From Halobacteroidaceae bacterium (GTDB lineage: Bacteria > Bacillota > Halanaerobiia > B1SED10-174): a DNA stretch of 12,188 nucleotides. Positions 1-6,740 of this stretch are shown piece after piece; position 1 is the stretch's first letter, and each line of letters begins with the position of its first letter. Both the position numbers and the translations under genes were made by a program. Location: positions 1 to 12,188 of the forward strand of contig PUKG01000027.1 of NCBI GenBank assembly GCA_003550445.1, written 5' to 3'. The notes under the pieces are model-generated. The model had not been told where the DNA came from and made no database searches. It worked only from the letters and a program-made list of their open reading frames with translations.

Positions 1-1
1 T

Positions 2-1162
2 CCCCTCTCCCCTGTTCTTGCTCGGAACTGGGCCCGTGCTTACCGGGTTTATTCTGAGAACTTAAAAAACGAGGAATTTAAAGAATGGTTTTCTACTTTT
101 GCTCCAGGGGGTAGAGCCCCTAATCCGGGAGAAATCTGGAGTTCTAAGAATATGGCCAATACCCTGGAGGAAATTGCTTCTACCAATGGAAAATCCTTCT
201 ATGAAGGCGAGTTGGCAGAGAAAATTGTTGCCGCCTCAGAACAATTTGGAGGCTTTTTAAGGGGGGATGACCTGGAAGATTATTCCCCCCAATGGGTTAA
301 ACCTTTGGGGATAGATTACGGGCGCTATCGGGTCTGGGAAATACCTCCCAATGGTCAGGGTATGGTAGCCCTTATGGCCCTGGGAATTCTGGACCAGGTG
401 GCGAATGAAGATGGTTTTGCCCCTGATGAATTCTACCACAAAGAAATTGAAGCCCTAAAACTGGCCCTGACCGATGGGATGGCCCATATTACTGACCCAG
501 AATATATGCAGGTAACCCCTGAAGGGCTATTATCGGGGGACTACTGTGAACAAAGGTCCCGCCTAATTGGGCGCAGAGCTTTAGATCCAAAACCCGGTCA
601 ACCCCCAGCAGGGGGAACTGTTTATCTTGCTGCTGCCGATGGCGATGGAAACATGGTTTCCTTTATTCAGAGCAATTTTATGGGTTTTGGATCGGGAGTG
701 GTTATTCCCGAAACAGGAATCAGCATGCAAAACCGGGGTTTTTCCTTCCAACTGGACCATAATCATCCCAATGCTCTAGCCGGAGGAAAAAGAACTTTCC
801 ACACAATTATCCCCGGGTTTTTAACCAGGGACGAACAACCCGTCGGTCCTTTTGGGGTTATGGGAGGATATATGCAAACTCAGGGGCATTTGCAGGTAGT
901 CCGGAAAATGATCGATCTAAACCTTAATCCACAAGCTGCCCTTGACGCTCCCCGCTGGCAATGGATAGAGGGTAAAAAGGTTGCGGTGGAAAAAGATTTC
1001 CCCGAACACATTGCTCTTGCTCTGGCGGATCGCGGGCATCAAATTGAAGTTCGACTGGAAACGGGTTCCTTTGGCCGCGGACAGATAATTCTTCGAGAAA
1101 GAAATGGAGTCCTTGTCGGGGGGACTGAGCCCCGAACTGATAGCCACATAGCTTCTTATTAA
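2..1162 (+). CDS. Gamma-glutamyltransferase (GGT) family protein, 3' part; start lies outside the window
   Basis: This is an Ntn-hydrolase of the GGT family. Family members hydrolyse or transfer the gamma-glutamyl group of glutathione and related compounds, usually outside the cytoplasm. The frame is open from base 2, so about 386 residues are present and the N-terminus is missing. Visible family features are PNGQGMVAL, the autoprocessing site Gly-Gly|Thr with the predicted nucleophile Thr codon at 617-619, IQSNFMGFGSG, the GKR-F-HTIIPGF segment, and GGYMQTQGHLQV near the C-terminus. The segment between MQNRGFSF and GGKRTF is short, leaving no room for the lid loop known from E. coli GGT. The Met codon at 152 is internal: the reading frame upstream of it continues with GGT-like sequence. 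The gene ends 2 bases before a strong hairpin shared with the convergent nucleotidyltransferase gene. Family assignment is firm; the substrate is unknown, and an acylase-type activity remains possible. Confidence 0.93.
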   Translation, partial: PLSPVLARNWARAYRVYSENLKNEEFKEWFSTFAPGGRAPNPGEIWSSKNMANTLEEIASTNGKSFYEGELAEKIVAASEQFGGFLRGDDLEDYSPQWVKPLGIDYGRYRVWEIPPNGQGMVALMALGILDQVANEDGFAPDEFYHKEIEALKLALTDGMAHITDPEYMQVTPEGLLSGDYCEQRSRLIGRRALDPKPGQPPAGGTVYLAAADGDGNMVSFIQSNFMGFGSGVVIPETGISMQNRGFSFQLDHNHPNALAGGKRTFHTIIPGFLTRDEQPVGPFGVMGGYMQTQGHLQVVRKMIDLNLNPQAALDAPRWQWIEGKKVAVEKDFPEHIALALADRGHQIEVRLETGSFGRGQIILRERNGVLVGGTEPRTDSHIASY

Positions 1163-1164
1163 AC

Positions 1165-1195
1165 AAAAGAGCCGGTCAAAATGACCGGCTCTTTT
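1165..1195. terminator. Bidirectional rho-independent terminator
   Basis: There is a perfect 14-bp inverted repeat (arms 1165-1178 and 1182-1195) with a 3-base AAA loop. The core is GAGCCGGTCA, flanked by AAAA on the left and TTTT on the right, so both strands carry a T run after a GC-rich stem. It lies between the convergent GGT and nucleotidyltransferase genes. The minus-strand stop codon (1194-1196) is inside the stem. Confidence 0.93.
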
Positions 1196-1901
1196 AATCT
1201 TCAACAACTTTATATCCAGCAAAAAGGCGTCCTCCGAAACGTTTTAATTCCCTTTCAACAAAGCCGAGGAGCCTTTTTTTGTTTCCCTCTGCATAAAAAG
1301 CTTTTAAAGCTCCCATTAATTCCCGGTATAGGTCTTCGTCCAGATTTTTCAAACTCCGGGCCATCCATTTGCCTTTGGCTTTCCATTCTCCGTTTCCAAC
1401 CAGGATAAGGTTGCCCATTTCCATAACAAGTTCATTGATAATGAAAAAATCCTGTTCTGGATTTGCCGAACCAATTAAGTCATCAAGGAGATCTGTTATC
1501 CTGTAACGGCAATTTTTTAATTCAACGGGGGATAAAGGTTTGACCCCATTCTGCATCATTTTTAAGGCCTCGTTCTTAAGGTGGGTTGCCAGGCCATTTT
1601 GGTTTTTTAGGATTACTCCTTCACAAATCATCCTGGGTAAACTGGGCCTTCTGCGTTTAAGGTCACTGTGAGAAAACTCAAACAGGGAGATTTCTGTATG
1701 CACAAAAGTCTCTATCGGCCAGCCAAAACAGTACAGGCTTTCCCGGTATGGGGCTTTATTAGATTCTGAAATAATAATGAGATCAAGGTCAGAGGTTGCA
1801 GTTGCCTCCCCCCGGACCACACTACCTGCGAGAATCGCAGCACGACAATCGGGGTAGTACTCCTCTATGTATTTTCCGGCTGCTTCACTTGCAGGGATCA
1901 T
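1194..1901 (-). CDS. Nucleotidyltransferase of the Pol beta / aminoglycoside-NT fold
   Basis: The protein has 235 residues. The N-terminal domain carries the classic signature: GS at residues 26-27, G31, then SDLDL at 37-41 with metal-binding Asp38 and Asp40. A likely third acidic residue is Glu64 in the following strand (IETFVH). The remaining ~140 residues are helical and resemble the substrate-side domain of KNTase-like proteins, ending in GGRLFAGYK. Members move a nucleotide from NTP to a small molecule, protein or RNA; the acceptor here is unknown. I start at ATG 1901 because GGAGG (1908-1912) sits 6 bases upstream; an 11-residue longer form would bury that site. It is 16 bases downstream of the CPBP protease gene and probably cotranscribed. 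No HEPN partner gene is adjacent, so this is not an obvious MNT/HEPN toxin-antitoxin pair. Confidence 0.85.
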   Translation of the reverse strand: MIPASEAAGKYIEEYYPDCRAAILAGSVVRGEATATSDLDLIIISESNKAPYRESLYCFGWPIETFVHTEISLFEFSHSDLKRRRPSLPRMICEGVILKNQNGLATHLKNEALKMMQNGVKPLSPVELKNCRYRITDLLDDLIGSANPEQDFFIINELVMEMGNLILVGNGEWKAKGKWMARSLKNLDEDLYRELMGALKAFYAEGNKKRLLGFVERELKRFGGRLFAGYKVVED

Positions 1902-1917
1902 CTTTTTCCTCCAAAGT

Positions 1918-2550
1918 TTAAAAATAAAAAACAAGAATTAAAAAAGCAGTAAGGTTGGTTAACCCATGGGCTATCCAGTTAGGGATAATACTTCCTCCTC
2001 CGGCAAGCATCTGCAAATATCCCATAATATAGCCAGCAAGAGTTGAACCCAGGAAAATTGCAGCAGTTAAGAGAGTTGGAATTTCCGGCAAAACCTGTGT
2101 ATATTGAAACAGGATTACATGAACCATCCCGAAAATAAAGGCCTGGATGGCATTACCATTGGCAAAACCAAAACGGTTAATAAGCTCCCGGGCTAGAAAG
2201 CCCCGGAAAAAAACCTCTTCTGCCAGGGCTGTTTTAAATACCGCTGTAAAAAAAATGCTTAAAACTAAAATAATCCCCGGGCTATATTCCCGGAAATCAC
2301 CAGCAACGGTTCCGGGAGAAATCAAAATTTCTCGAAAATCGGGCCAAAGGGCAGCCCCAAAACCAATAATGACTAAAAGGGGAGCACTCATGATCCCCAT
2401 CTGGAAACCAAAACTTGATGGTTTAAAAAAGCCAAGATAACGGAAAAATCCCTGAATTCTTTTTTCCCTTGCCAGGTAAAAAATAATAGGTACCAGGCTG
2501 AAAATAAGGATTTGAATGATTGAAGATAGGATTGTGTTAAATAAAAGCAA
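1918..2550 (-). CDS. CPBP family intramembrane metalloprotease (CAAX/Abi type)
   Basis: This is a 210-residue, very hydrophobic protein with about six membrane segments. It carries the three CPBP motifs: EExxxR at residues 111-116 (AEEVFFRGF), His144 in FIFGMVHV, and His195 in NWIAHGLTN. In the family these Glu and His residues form the metal-dependent active site inside the membrane. Roles in other bacteria range from bacteriocin self-immunity to processing of membrane proteins; the substrate here cannot be told. The start is TTG at 2550, with GGAGG 8 bases upstream. A 93-base gap separates it from the Nudix gene upstream, where I see only a weak short hairpin and no convincing promoter. The nucleotidyltransferase gene follows after 16 bases. 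Confidence 0.88.
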   Translation of the reverse strand: MLLFNTILSSIIQILIFSLVPIIFYLAREKRIQGFFRYLGFFKPSSFGFQMGIMSAPLLVIIGFGAALWPDFREILISPGTVAGDFREYSPGIILVLSIFFTAVFKTALAEEVFFRGFLARELINRFGFANGNAIQAFIFGMVHVILFQYTQVLPEIPTLLTAAIFLGSTLAGYIMGYLQMLAGGGSIIPNWIAHGLTNLTAFLILVFYF

Positions 2551-2643
2551 CCTTCTAACCTCCGTCTTTGCTTTGTTCCGAGACTTCCCGGTGAAGATAA
2601 TTAAAGAAAAAACCAGGTTTTAAAAAGACTCCATAAATTTTGC

Positions 2644-3117
2644 TTAACCCTTTTCAACCTTGTATTTTTTCAGGGTCCGGAAATTCTCAAGGATTATTTG
2701 ATCAACAGGGTTTAATTTCCCGGGCAAGTCATCTATTGCATACCAATTAATTGCACTTGCTTCTTTTCCGTCTGCTTTTGGGGTACCGGTATAGCTTTGG
2801 CAGGTAAAGATGGCAACAATATTAAAAACCTCATCCCCGTTGGGGTACTTATAATAAAATTCAGGTCCGGAAAAAACCTCAAACATTTCCAGGGTTTCGG
2901 CTATAAGCCCGGTTTCTTCTTTTAATTCCCTTCTGGCAGTTTCTATTAGCTTTTCTCCTGGTTCCAGAGCCCCTCCCGGAATCCCCCAGGTGAAATTATC
3001 AGTTCTTGATACCAAAAGAAGGCGGTTTTGTTTATCAAGTACCAAAACCCCTGCTCCCACCATAACCAGGGGGCGGGATCCTACATGCTTACGAAGTTGT
3101 TTGATGTATTCAGCCAA
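2644..3117 (-). CDS. Nudix hydrolase
   Basis: The protein has 157 residues with a complete Nudix box at residues 49-71 fitting GX5EX7REUXEEXGU (GALEPGE, then RELKEETGL). The box binds the divalent metal and catalyses hydrolysis of a nucleoside diphosphate linked to another group. The N-terminal strand (VLVLDKQNRLLLVSR) and W44-G45-I46-P47 before the box are typical of cytosolic house-cleaning Nudix enzymes. Substrate candidates are oxidised dNTPs, ADP-ribose or NADH-like compounds; the sequence does not decide. The start is TTG at 3117, with AAGGAGG 6 bases upstream. It lies 11 bases downstream of the GNAT gene, so the two are likely cotranscribed. Confidence 0.92.
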   Translation of the reverse strand: MAEYIKQLRKHVGSRPLVMVGAGVLVLDKQNRLLLVSRTDNFTWGIPGGALEPGEKLIETARRELKEETGLIAETLEMFEVFSGPEFYYKYPNGDEVFNIVAIFTCQSYTGTPKADGKEASAINWYAIDDLPGKLNPVDQIILENFRTLKKYKVEKG

Positions 3118-3128
3118 GGGTTTCCTCC

Positions 3129-3980
3129 TTAATTTTTTTCCAGGAACTTTCCAATCAGGGTAAATCCAATTTCCCGAAAACCGATTGCTTCATAAATCTT
3201 ATTGGAAGTGGGATTTTTTGCATCAGTAAAAAGGGTGCAAAACTTATAACCTTCTCCCAGGAGCTTTTTACTTAGGGCAGTAACACAGGAAGTTCCATAG
3301 CCTTTTTTTCGGTACTCTTCAGGGGTATATACCATTGTTATGGCAACTCCATTTTTGGTTGGTCTGGCTTTTTTGGCCATTGAAACGGGTTTCCCTTTTT
3401 CCCAGAGAAAAAATTCTTTTTTCTTAATACCCCATTCTGCTTTTTCCCTGGCCAGAGCGGGAGGTATTTCTCCTCCCGGGTCTGCTTCTTTTGAAAACAT
3501 TTCTACCCATTGGGTTACCTGTTCAATATCTTTTTCCTGGGCCGTCCTTAATTTTCCGTTTTCTCCGGGCTCAATCCTTGGTTTATCAAGTCGAAAAATC
3601 CTTTGCTCCATAATTTCCCGCCAGATAATTGGGAAAAATTCCTCCCATTTTTCAACAAAGCTTTTTACATGTGAGGTTGGGCCAAAAACACCGGGTATTT
3701 TTAAGTTTTCTTCTTTGCTAAATTTTGCGAAAAGATCGATTCCCTGAGAAAAAAAATCTTCATCACCGGAAATAATCAGTGGGCCTCCTGTTTTTATGAA
3801 AACCATTACGGGTTTTCCACCCTTTTCCAACATTGCAAGCAAATAATTTTCCGGCCCCGGATCCAGGATAAGTTCTCCTAATTTTCCCAGGGGGAAATTA
3901 TTCTCAGCTTCTTTTTCCATCAGTAAATCTTCAGTTTTCTCAAGGAAACTTTTGGGGTCAGAAAAAACTTTCAGTTGCAA
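3129..3980 (-). CDS. GNAT family N-acetyltransferase with a long N-terminal domain
   Basis: The protein has about 283 residues. The C-terminal half is a GNAT domain: the acetyl-CoA pyrophosphate loop lies in VYTPEEYRKKGYGTSCV (about residues 217-233), followed by NPTSNKIYEAIGF (about 256-268), the usual motif B. The first ~140 residues lack these motifs but have an alternating strand/helix pattern, possibly a degenerate GNAT-like or substrate domain. The acceptor is unknown. I place the start at TTG 3980, 7 bases after the Shine-Dalgarno GGAGGAGG; the adjacent TTG at 3983 is only 4 bases away. An ATG at 4004 is open but would translate through the ribosome binding site. The gene overlaps the nitroreductase stop by 10 bases, suggesting translational coupling. 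Confidence 0.85.
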   Translation of the reverse strand: MQLKVFSDPKSFLEKTEDLLMEKEAENNFPLGKLGELILDPGPENYLLAMLEKGGKPVMVFIKTGGPLIISGDEDFFSQGIDLFAKFSKEENLKIPGVFGPTSHVKSFVEKWEEFFPIIWREIMEQRIFRLDKPRIEPGENGKLRTAQEKDIEQVTQWVEMFSKEADPGGEIPPALAREKAEWGIKKKEFFLWEKGKPVSMAKKARPTKNGVAITMVYTPEEYRKKGYGTSCVTALSKKLLGEGYKFCTLFTDAKNPTSNKIYEAIGFREIGFTLIGKFLEKN

Positions 3981-4567
3981 CAATCTTCCTCCTCCCCTAT
4001 CCATTCTGTAACTTTTTCCTGGTTTTTTCGAGGGGCTCGTCCGGGGGCTTCCCCAGGATAACCCAGGGCAACAGCCGCGACAAGCTCATCTTTCCGTCCC
4101 AGCCATTCGGTAATTTCTTTATCCGCAAAAAACACGTCGCAAATCCAGAGGGAACCAATTCCCCTGGATGTTGCTTCCAAAAGCATATTTTGAATTGCCG
4201 CCCCGATTGATTGAATATTAACTGACCAAAGGTAACGATCGGTTCCTTTAGGGGGCTTATTATAACTCCCTTGGGTATGATAAATAAAAATTAAACAGGG
4301 ACACTCTCCCATTGCCCGGGCAGAATTCAAACAACTACCCGTAGGAATACCTTTGTCCTGCAGTTTTTTAGCGGTTTGAGTGATCAGTTCTACAAGTTCC
4401 TGCTTCTTTTTTCCGGAAATAACGATAAAATGCCAGGGTTGTAGATTTTTCCCCGAAGGGGCTTTAATTGCAGCTTCAATAATTCCTTCGATATCTTCTC
4501 GGGGTATGGGAGTTTCTTTAAATTTTCTTATACTCCGTCTTTGGGATAAAGCATCTTTTAATTCCAA
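3971..4567 (-). CDS. Nitroreductase family FMN-dependent oxidoreductase
   Basis: The protein has 198 residues, typical for the family. RRSIRKF at residues 10-16 is the phosphate/FMN-binding motif. APSGKNLQPW at 36-45 is the second flavin-contact signature. GIGSLWICD in the second half and the ALGYPGEAPGRAPRK tail are also typical. Members use NAD(P)H to reduce nitro compounds, quinones or flavins, and some act in specialised dehalogenation or cofactor pathways. The natural substrate is not evident. The start is TTG at 4567, with AGGAGGA 6 bases upstream. It begins 10 bases after the hemolysin III stop. The C-terminus ends EEEDCCN because those codons double as the ribosome binding site and start of the next gene. 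Confidence 0.92.
   Translation of the reverse strand: MELKDALSQRRSIRKFKETPIPREDIEGIIEAAIKAPSGKNLQPWHFIVISGKKKQELVELITQTAKKLQDKGIPTGSCLNSARAMGECPCLIFIYHTQGSYNKPPKGTDRYLWSVNIQSIGAAIQNMLLEATSRGIGSLWICDVFFADKEITEWLGRKDELVAAVALGYPGEAPGRAPRKNQEKVTEWIGEEEDCCN
3988..3995 (-). promoter_or_regulatory. Shine-Dalgarno site of the GNAT gene, inside the nitroreductase coding end
   Basis: On the minus strand this reads GGAGGAGG and lies 7 bases before the preferred TTG start at 3980. The same bases encode the acidic Glu-rich tail of the upstream nitroreductase. It decides the GNAT start and argues against the ATG at 4004. Confidence 0.75.
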
Positions 4568-4577
4568 AAAAATCCTC

Positions 4578-5210
4578 CTAACTTCGAACAGCGGTTAAAA
4601 CAAGGAAAAAATGAAAAATCCCGCCTAAAAGAATAAAAATGTGGAAAATTTCATGAAAACCAAAACCAGGGGAAAGAACAGGTTTTTTTACCATATAAAA
4701 AACGGCTCCGGTGGTGAAAGAAAGTCCCCCCAGGATCAAAAGAGAAATAGCAAGCCCTGACATTGCCGGGAATAGACTTCCAACGGATATAATTCCAACC
4801 CATCCCATTACAAGGTAAATCAGGGTATAAAGAAAGCGGGGGGCTTTTAAGGCAAAAAACTTGAAAAAGAATCCTGCAAAAACCAGGGTCCACTGGAGAA
4901 TAATTAAAGACCAGGCCCATGCCCCGGAAAGGTAAATATAACTAATGGGGGTATAGGTTCCTGCAATCATTACAAAAATTGCAAAGTGATCTAAACGTCT
5001 CCAGATGGAAGTTTCTCCTTCTTCCCTTTTAAAGGCATGGTAAAGAGAACTGGATAGAAACAAAAAACTAATTGAAAGGCCATATATCAGGGAAACAAAG
5101 AAAAGATCAAAGTCTCCCCAGGTTAAGAACAAAAGAAAAAAAGTTCCGAAGATAGAAAGAATAAAGCCTGCCAGATGGGTGTAAAAAGAAACGTATTCGT
5201 TCTTTTTCAT
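4578..5210 (-). CDS. Hemolysin III / PAQR family membrane protein (TrhA type)
   Basis: The protein has 210 residues and seven predicted membrane segments. The conserved metal-site residues of the PAQR family are present: Ser54-xxx-His58 (SLYH), Asp74-His75 before the next helix, and His186-xxx-His190 (HEIFH) near the C-terminus. The AGTYTP motif follows the DH pair. Eukaryotic relatives are adiponectin receptors; bacterial relatives are linked to membrane lipid homeostasis or weak haemolytic activity. The start is ATG at 5210 with a good GGAGG site upstream. The frame stays open to 5360, but that extension is the decayed tail of the upstream ABC permease, not part of this gene. It heads the nitroreductase-GNAT-Nudix series with tight spacing. 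Confidence 0.9.
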   Translation of the reverse strand: MKKNEYVSFYTHLAGFILSIFGTFFLLFLTWGDFDLFFVSLIYGLSISFLFLSSSLYHAFKREEGETSIWRRLDHFAIFVMIAGTYTPISYIYLSGAWAWSLIILQWTLVFAGFFFKFFALKAPRFLYTLIYLVMGWVGIISVGSLFPAMSGLAISLLILGGLSFTTGAVFYMVKKPVLSPGFGFHEIFHIFILLGGIFHFFLVLTAVRS

Positions 5211-5239
5211 TGCTATTCCTCCGTTTCCAAAAAGGGATT

Positions 5240-5850
5240 TTAGTTTAATCCCCTGTGTAAAGCTTTTATTACCAGAAAGAGGGTTCCTAATTAAAAAAAG
5301 CAATAGTCCAATCATTCTGCTCAGAAGGGAGAAATCCCACCCAAAAGGAAAAAGACTCATTGTAGTTTCAAAGGTAAAGGTAAGGGATTGAATTGGACCA
5401 AAAAAGTTATCGAGGAAAGATTAGTTCCATGGGAACCAGGGCAGTGCTTAAAAAAGTAACCGGCAAAACCAGGAAGGATAACAGTGAGAAAAACTCATTG
5501 TGGTTTTTAAAGTCATTGCCAGGGCAATTGAAAACCGGGAAATTCCTGCTCCCAGTAAAATTCCTACCAGTAAGGTGAATAGAATACCGGGAATACCTGT
5601 CACAAAACGCACTCCGAAAATTTAAGCGGTTAAGACCAATAAAAAGCTCTGAACTGCTCCCAAAACAATCATATAGATAAAACGGCATGAGGCCATTGAA
5701 ATCCTGAAAATTGGGGCTGCAAAAAGAGGGTCCAAAATCTTGTTTCCCGGTCAAATAGAAGTTCTATTTTTACATTCATCGCCCCATTAAAAATTGTCAT
5801 TCCAATTGAACCTGCTGTAATAAATGCTATATAATCAATCCCCGGAATAC
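5240..5850 (-). pseudogene. Decayed ABC-2 type permease (DrrB/NodJ-like), N-terminus missing
   Basis: Translated piecewise, three frames together give a recognisable ABC-2 exporter permease. One frame (from about 5845) reads PGIDYIAFITAGSIGMT and NGAMN up to a DRET segment near 5740. A frameshift near 5735 leads into LDPLFAAPIFRI, then VRFVTGIPGILFTLL and GILLGAGIS, interrupted by a TAA stop at 5622-5624. A second frameshift near 5500 leads to FLSTALVPMEL, ending at a stop at 5407. Further scraps follow: FNPL near 5390, and GWDFSLLSRMIGLLLF (about 5300-5343), matching the C-terminal helix region of these permeases. The expected first ~60 residues are absent because the ATPase fragment is joined directly to it. 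Boundaries are approximate. I am confident of the family and of the gene being broken. Confidence 0.82.
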
Positions 5851-5979
5851 TTTCCCTGCCCCATTAGGCCCTAATAAGCTGTAGATCTCTCCTTTAAAAA
5901 TATCGAAAGAAACGTCCCGCAGGGCGGTTACGGGACCAAAGGTTTTGCTAATATTCCGGCAAGATAACTTTTTTTCCAA
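5851..5979 (-). pseudogene. Truncated ABC transporter ATPase, N-terminal 43 residues only
   Basis: A TTG start at 5979, with AGAAGGA 7 bases upstream, opens a DrrA-like ABC ATPase: NISKTFGPVTALRDVSF, then GEIYSLLGPNGAGK with Walker A at residues 37-43. In an intact gene Ser/Thr and the rest of about 300 residues follow. Here the frame runs on for only a few unrelated codons and stops at 5827-5829. The sequence beyond is the interior of an ABC-2 permease in another frame. The Q-loop, signature, Walker B and H-loop are all absent from the window. An internal deletion between adjacent exporter ATPase and permease genes is the simplest explanation. Confidence 0.85.
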
Positions 5980-6083
5980 AGATAATTCCTTCTGCCAGGA
6001 AAACCAAGTTTATATCTTTTTTATTCTTCAGGTATTTATTTAACCCTGCAGGGAAAAGCAAAATACTTTTTTTATTTTGCAAT

Positions 6084-6118
6084 AAAAAAACCTGCCGGAG
6101 TAAAAACCCAAACAGGTT
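6084..6118 (-). terminator. Probable rho-independent terminator after signal peptidase gene
   Basis: On the minus strand, AACCTG and CAGGTT form a 6-bp stem (arms at 6113-6118 and 6089-6094) around an 18-base loop, followed directly by a run of T. It lies a few bases after the signal peptidase stop. The stem is short, so strength is uncertain. Confidence 0.55.
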
Positions 6119-6125
6119 AAAGAAA

Positions 6126-6653
6126 TCAGGGTTTTGCTGGGTGCCCTGCCAAAACTTTGGCATCGAAAAGAGGCCAGAAAACAAAATCTGCTCGCCCGGA
6201 GATTTGATCCAGGGAGATAAAACCAAGGGATGGGGAGCGACTATCAAGACTATTATTGCGATTATCTCCCAAAACAAAAACATTTCCCTCCGGGATGCTA
6301 TAGGGGCCATATTCTCCCATCATTCTTTCTTTAAGGTAAGGTTCATCAAGAATTTCCCCATTTACATAGGTCAGGCCCCGGCGAATTTCAATTTCTTCTC
6401 CCGGAAGACCAACTATTCTTTTTAAGTATTCGGGGTTGTCCTTCCCGGTTTTTAATACTACAATATCTCCTCTTTCAGGAGGGGAAAAACGATAGATAAC
6501 TTTATTTACAAGGAGGCGTTCCCCGCTGGAGACAACGGGTTCCATGGAGTTACCCTCTACAATGGTTGGTTGAACCAGGAATTGAACGGTAAAAAGGGCA
6601 ATTAAAGCAGCCAGAGCAACGGTTTTTGTTAAAATCCAGATTTCCTTTAACAT
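6126..6653 (-). CDS. lepB: Signal peptidase I
   Basis: The protein has 175 residues, the compact Gram-positive (SipS-like) size. One N-terminal membrane anchor (about residues 10-27) is followed by the catalytic domain. Box B GNSMEPV holds nucleophile Ser36, RGDIVVLK is box C, and the general base Lys78 lies in YLKRIVGLPGE. GDNRNNSLDSR at 129-139 is box E, and GRADFVFWP ends the core. It cleaves signal peptides from exported proteins on the outer face of the membrane. The start is ATG at 6653 with a moderate GGGGTGAAG site. The gene directly upstream encodes a probable exported patatin protein, a candidate substrate in the same transcript. An 87-base gap separates the two genes. Confidence 0.95.
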   Translation of the reverse strand: MLKEIWILTKTVALAALIALFTVQFLVQPTIVEGNSMEPVVSSGERLLVNKVIYRFSPPERGDIVVLKTGKDNPEYLKRIVGLPGEEIEIRRGLTYVNGEILDEPYLKERMMGEYGPYSIPEGNVFVLGDNRNNSLDSRSPSLGFISLDQISGRADFVFWPLFDAKVLAGHPAKP

Positions 6654-6683
6654 TTCTTCACCCCGGTAAAATGCTTTTTTTAA

Positions 6684-6715
6684 GATTTCGCCCTATCTGT
6701 TAGGATTTCCTGCAA
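6684..6715 (-). other. Unclassified intergenic motif (GCAGGA...GGGCGAA)
   Basis: The 87-base space between the patatin and signal peptidase genes contains, on the minus strand, TTGCAGGAAATCCT, then a short AT-rich stretch, then GATAGGGCGAAATC. It is not a clear promoter, hairpin or ribosome binding site. It reminds me of GCAGGA...CGAA intergenic sequences in Clostridia, but this is recollection only. No second copy was noticed in this window. Confidence 0.25.
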
Positions 6716-6740
6716 TTTTAACGGGCATAACTAAGAATAA

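Noticed and set aside
2147..2440. Lys/Arg-rich plus-strand open frame opposite the CPBP gene
   Set aside because: Its basic composition follows from the reverse complement of hydrophobic codons; it is a shadow.
1194..2550. CPBP plus nucleotidyltransferase as a toxin-antitoxin or abortive-infection system
   Set aside because: There is no HEPN or AbiEi-type partner, and CPBP proteins are common housekeeping membrane proteases; kept only as a low-interest note.
5211..5360. N-terminal extension of the hemolysin III protein by 50 residues
   Set aside because: The extension resembles the C-terminus of an ABC-2 permease and the real ATG at 5210 has a GGAGG site.
6043..6052. Perfect 10-base palindrome CCCTGCAGGG
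   Set aside because: It is short, single copy and not placed at a promoter or T tract; likely chance.
5948..6310. 120-codon minus-strand open frame after and inside the signal peptidase gene
   Set aside because: Most of it is an out-of-frame shadow of the signal peptidase, and it crosses a terminator and the ATPase start region; no family resemblance.
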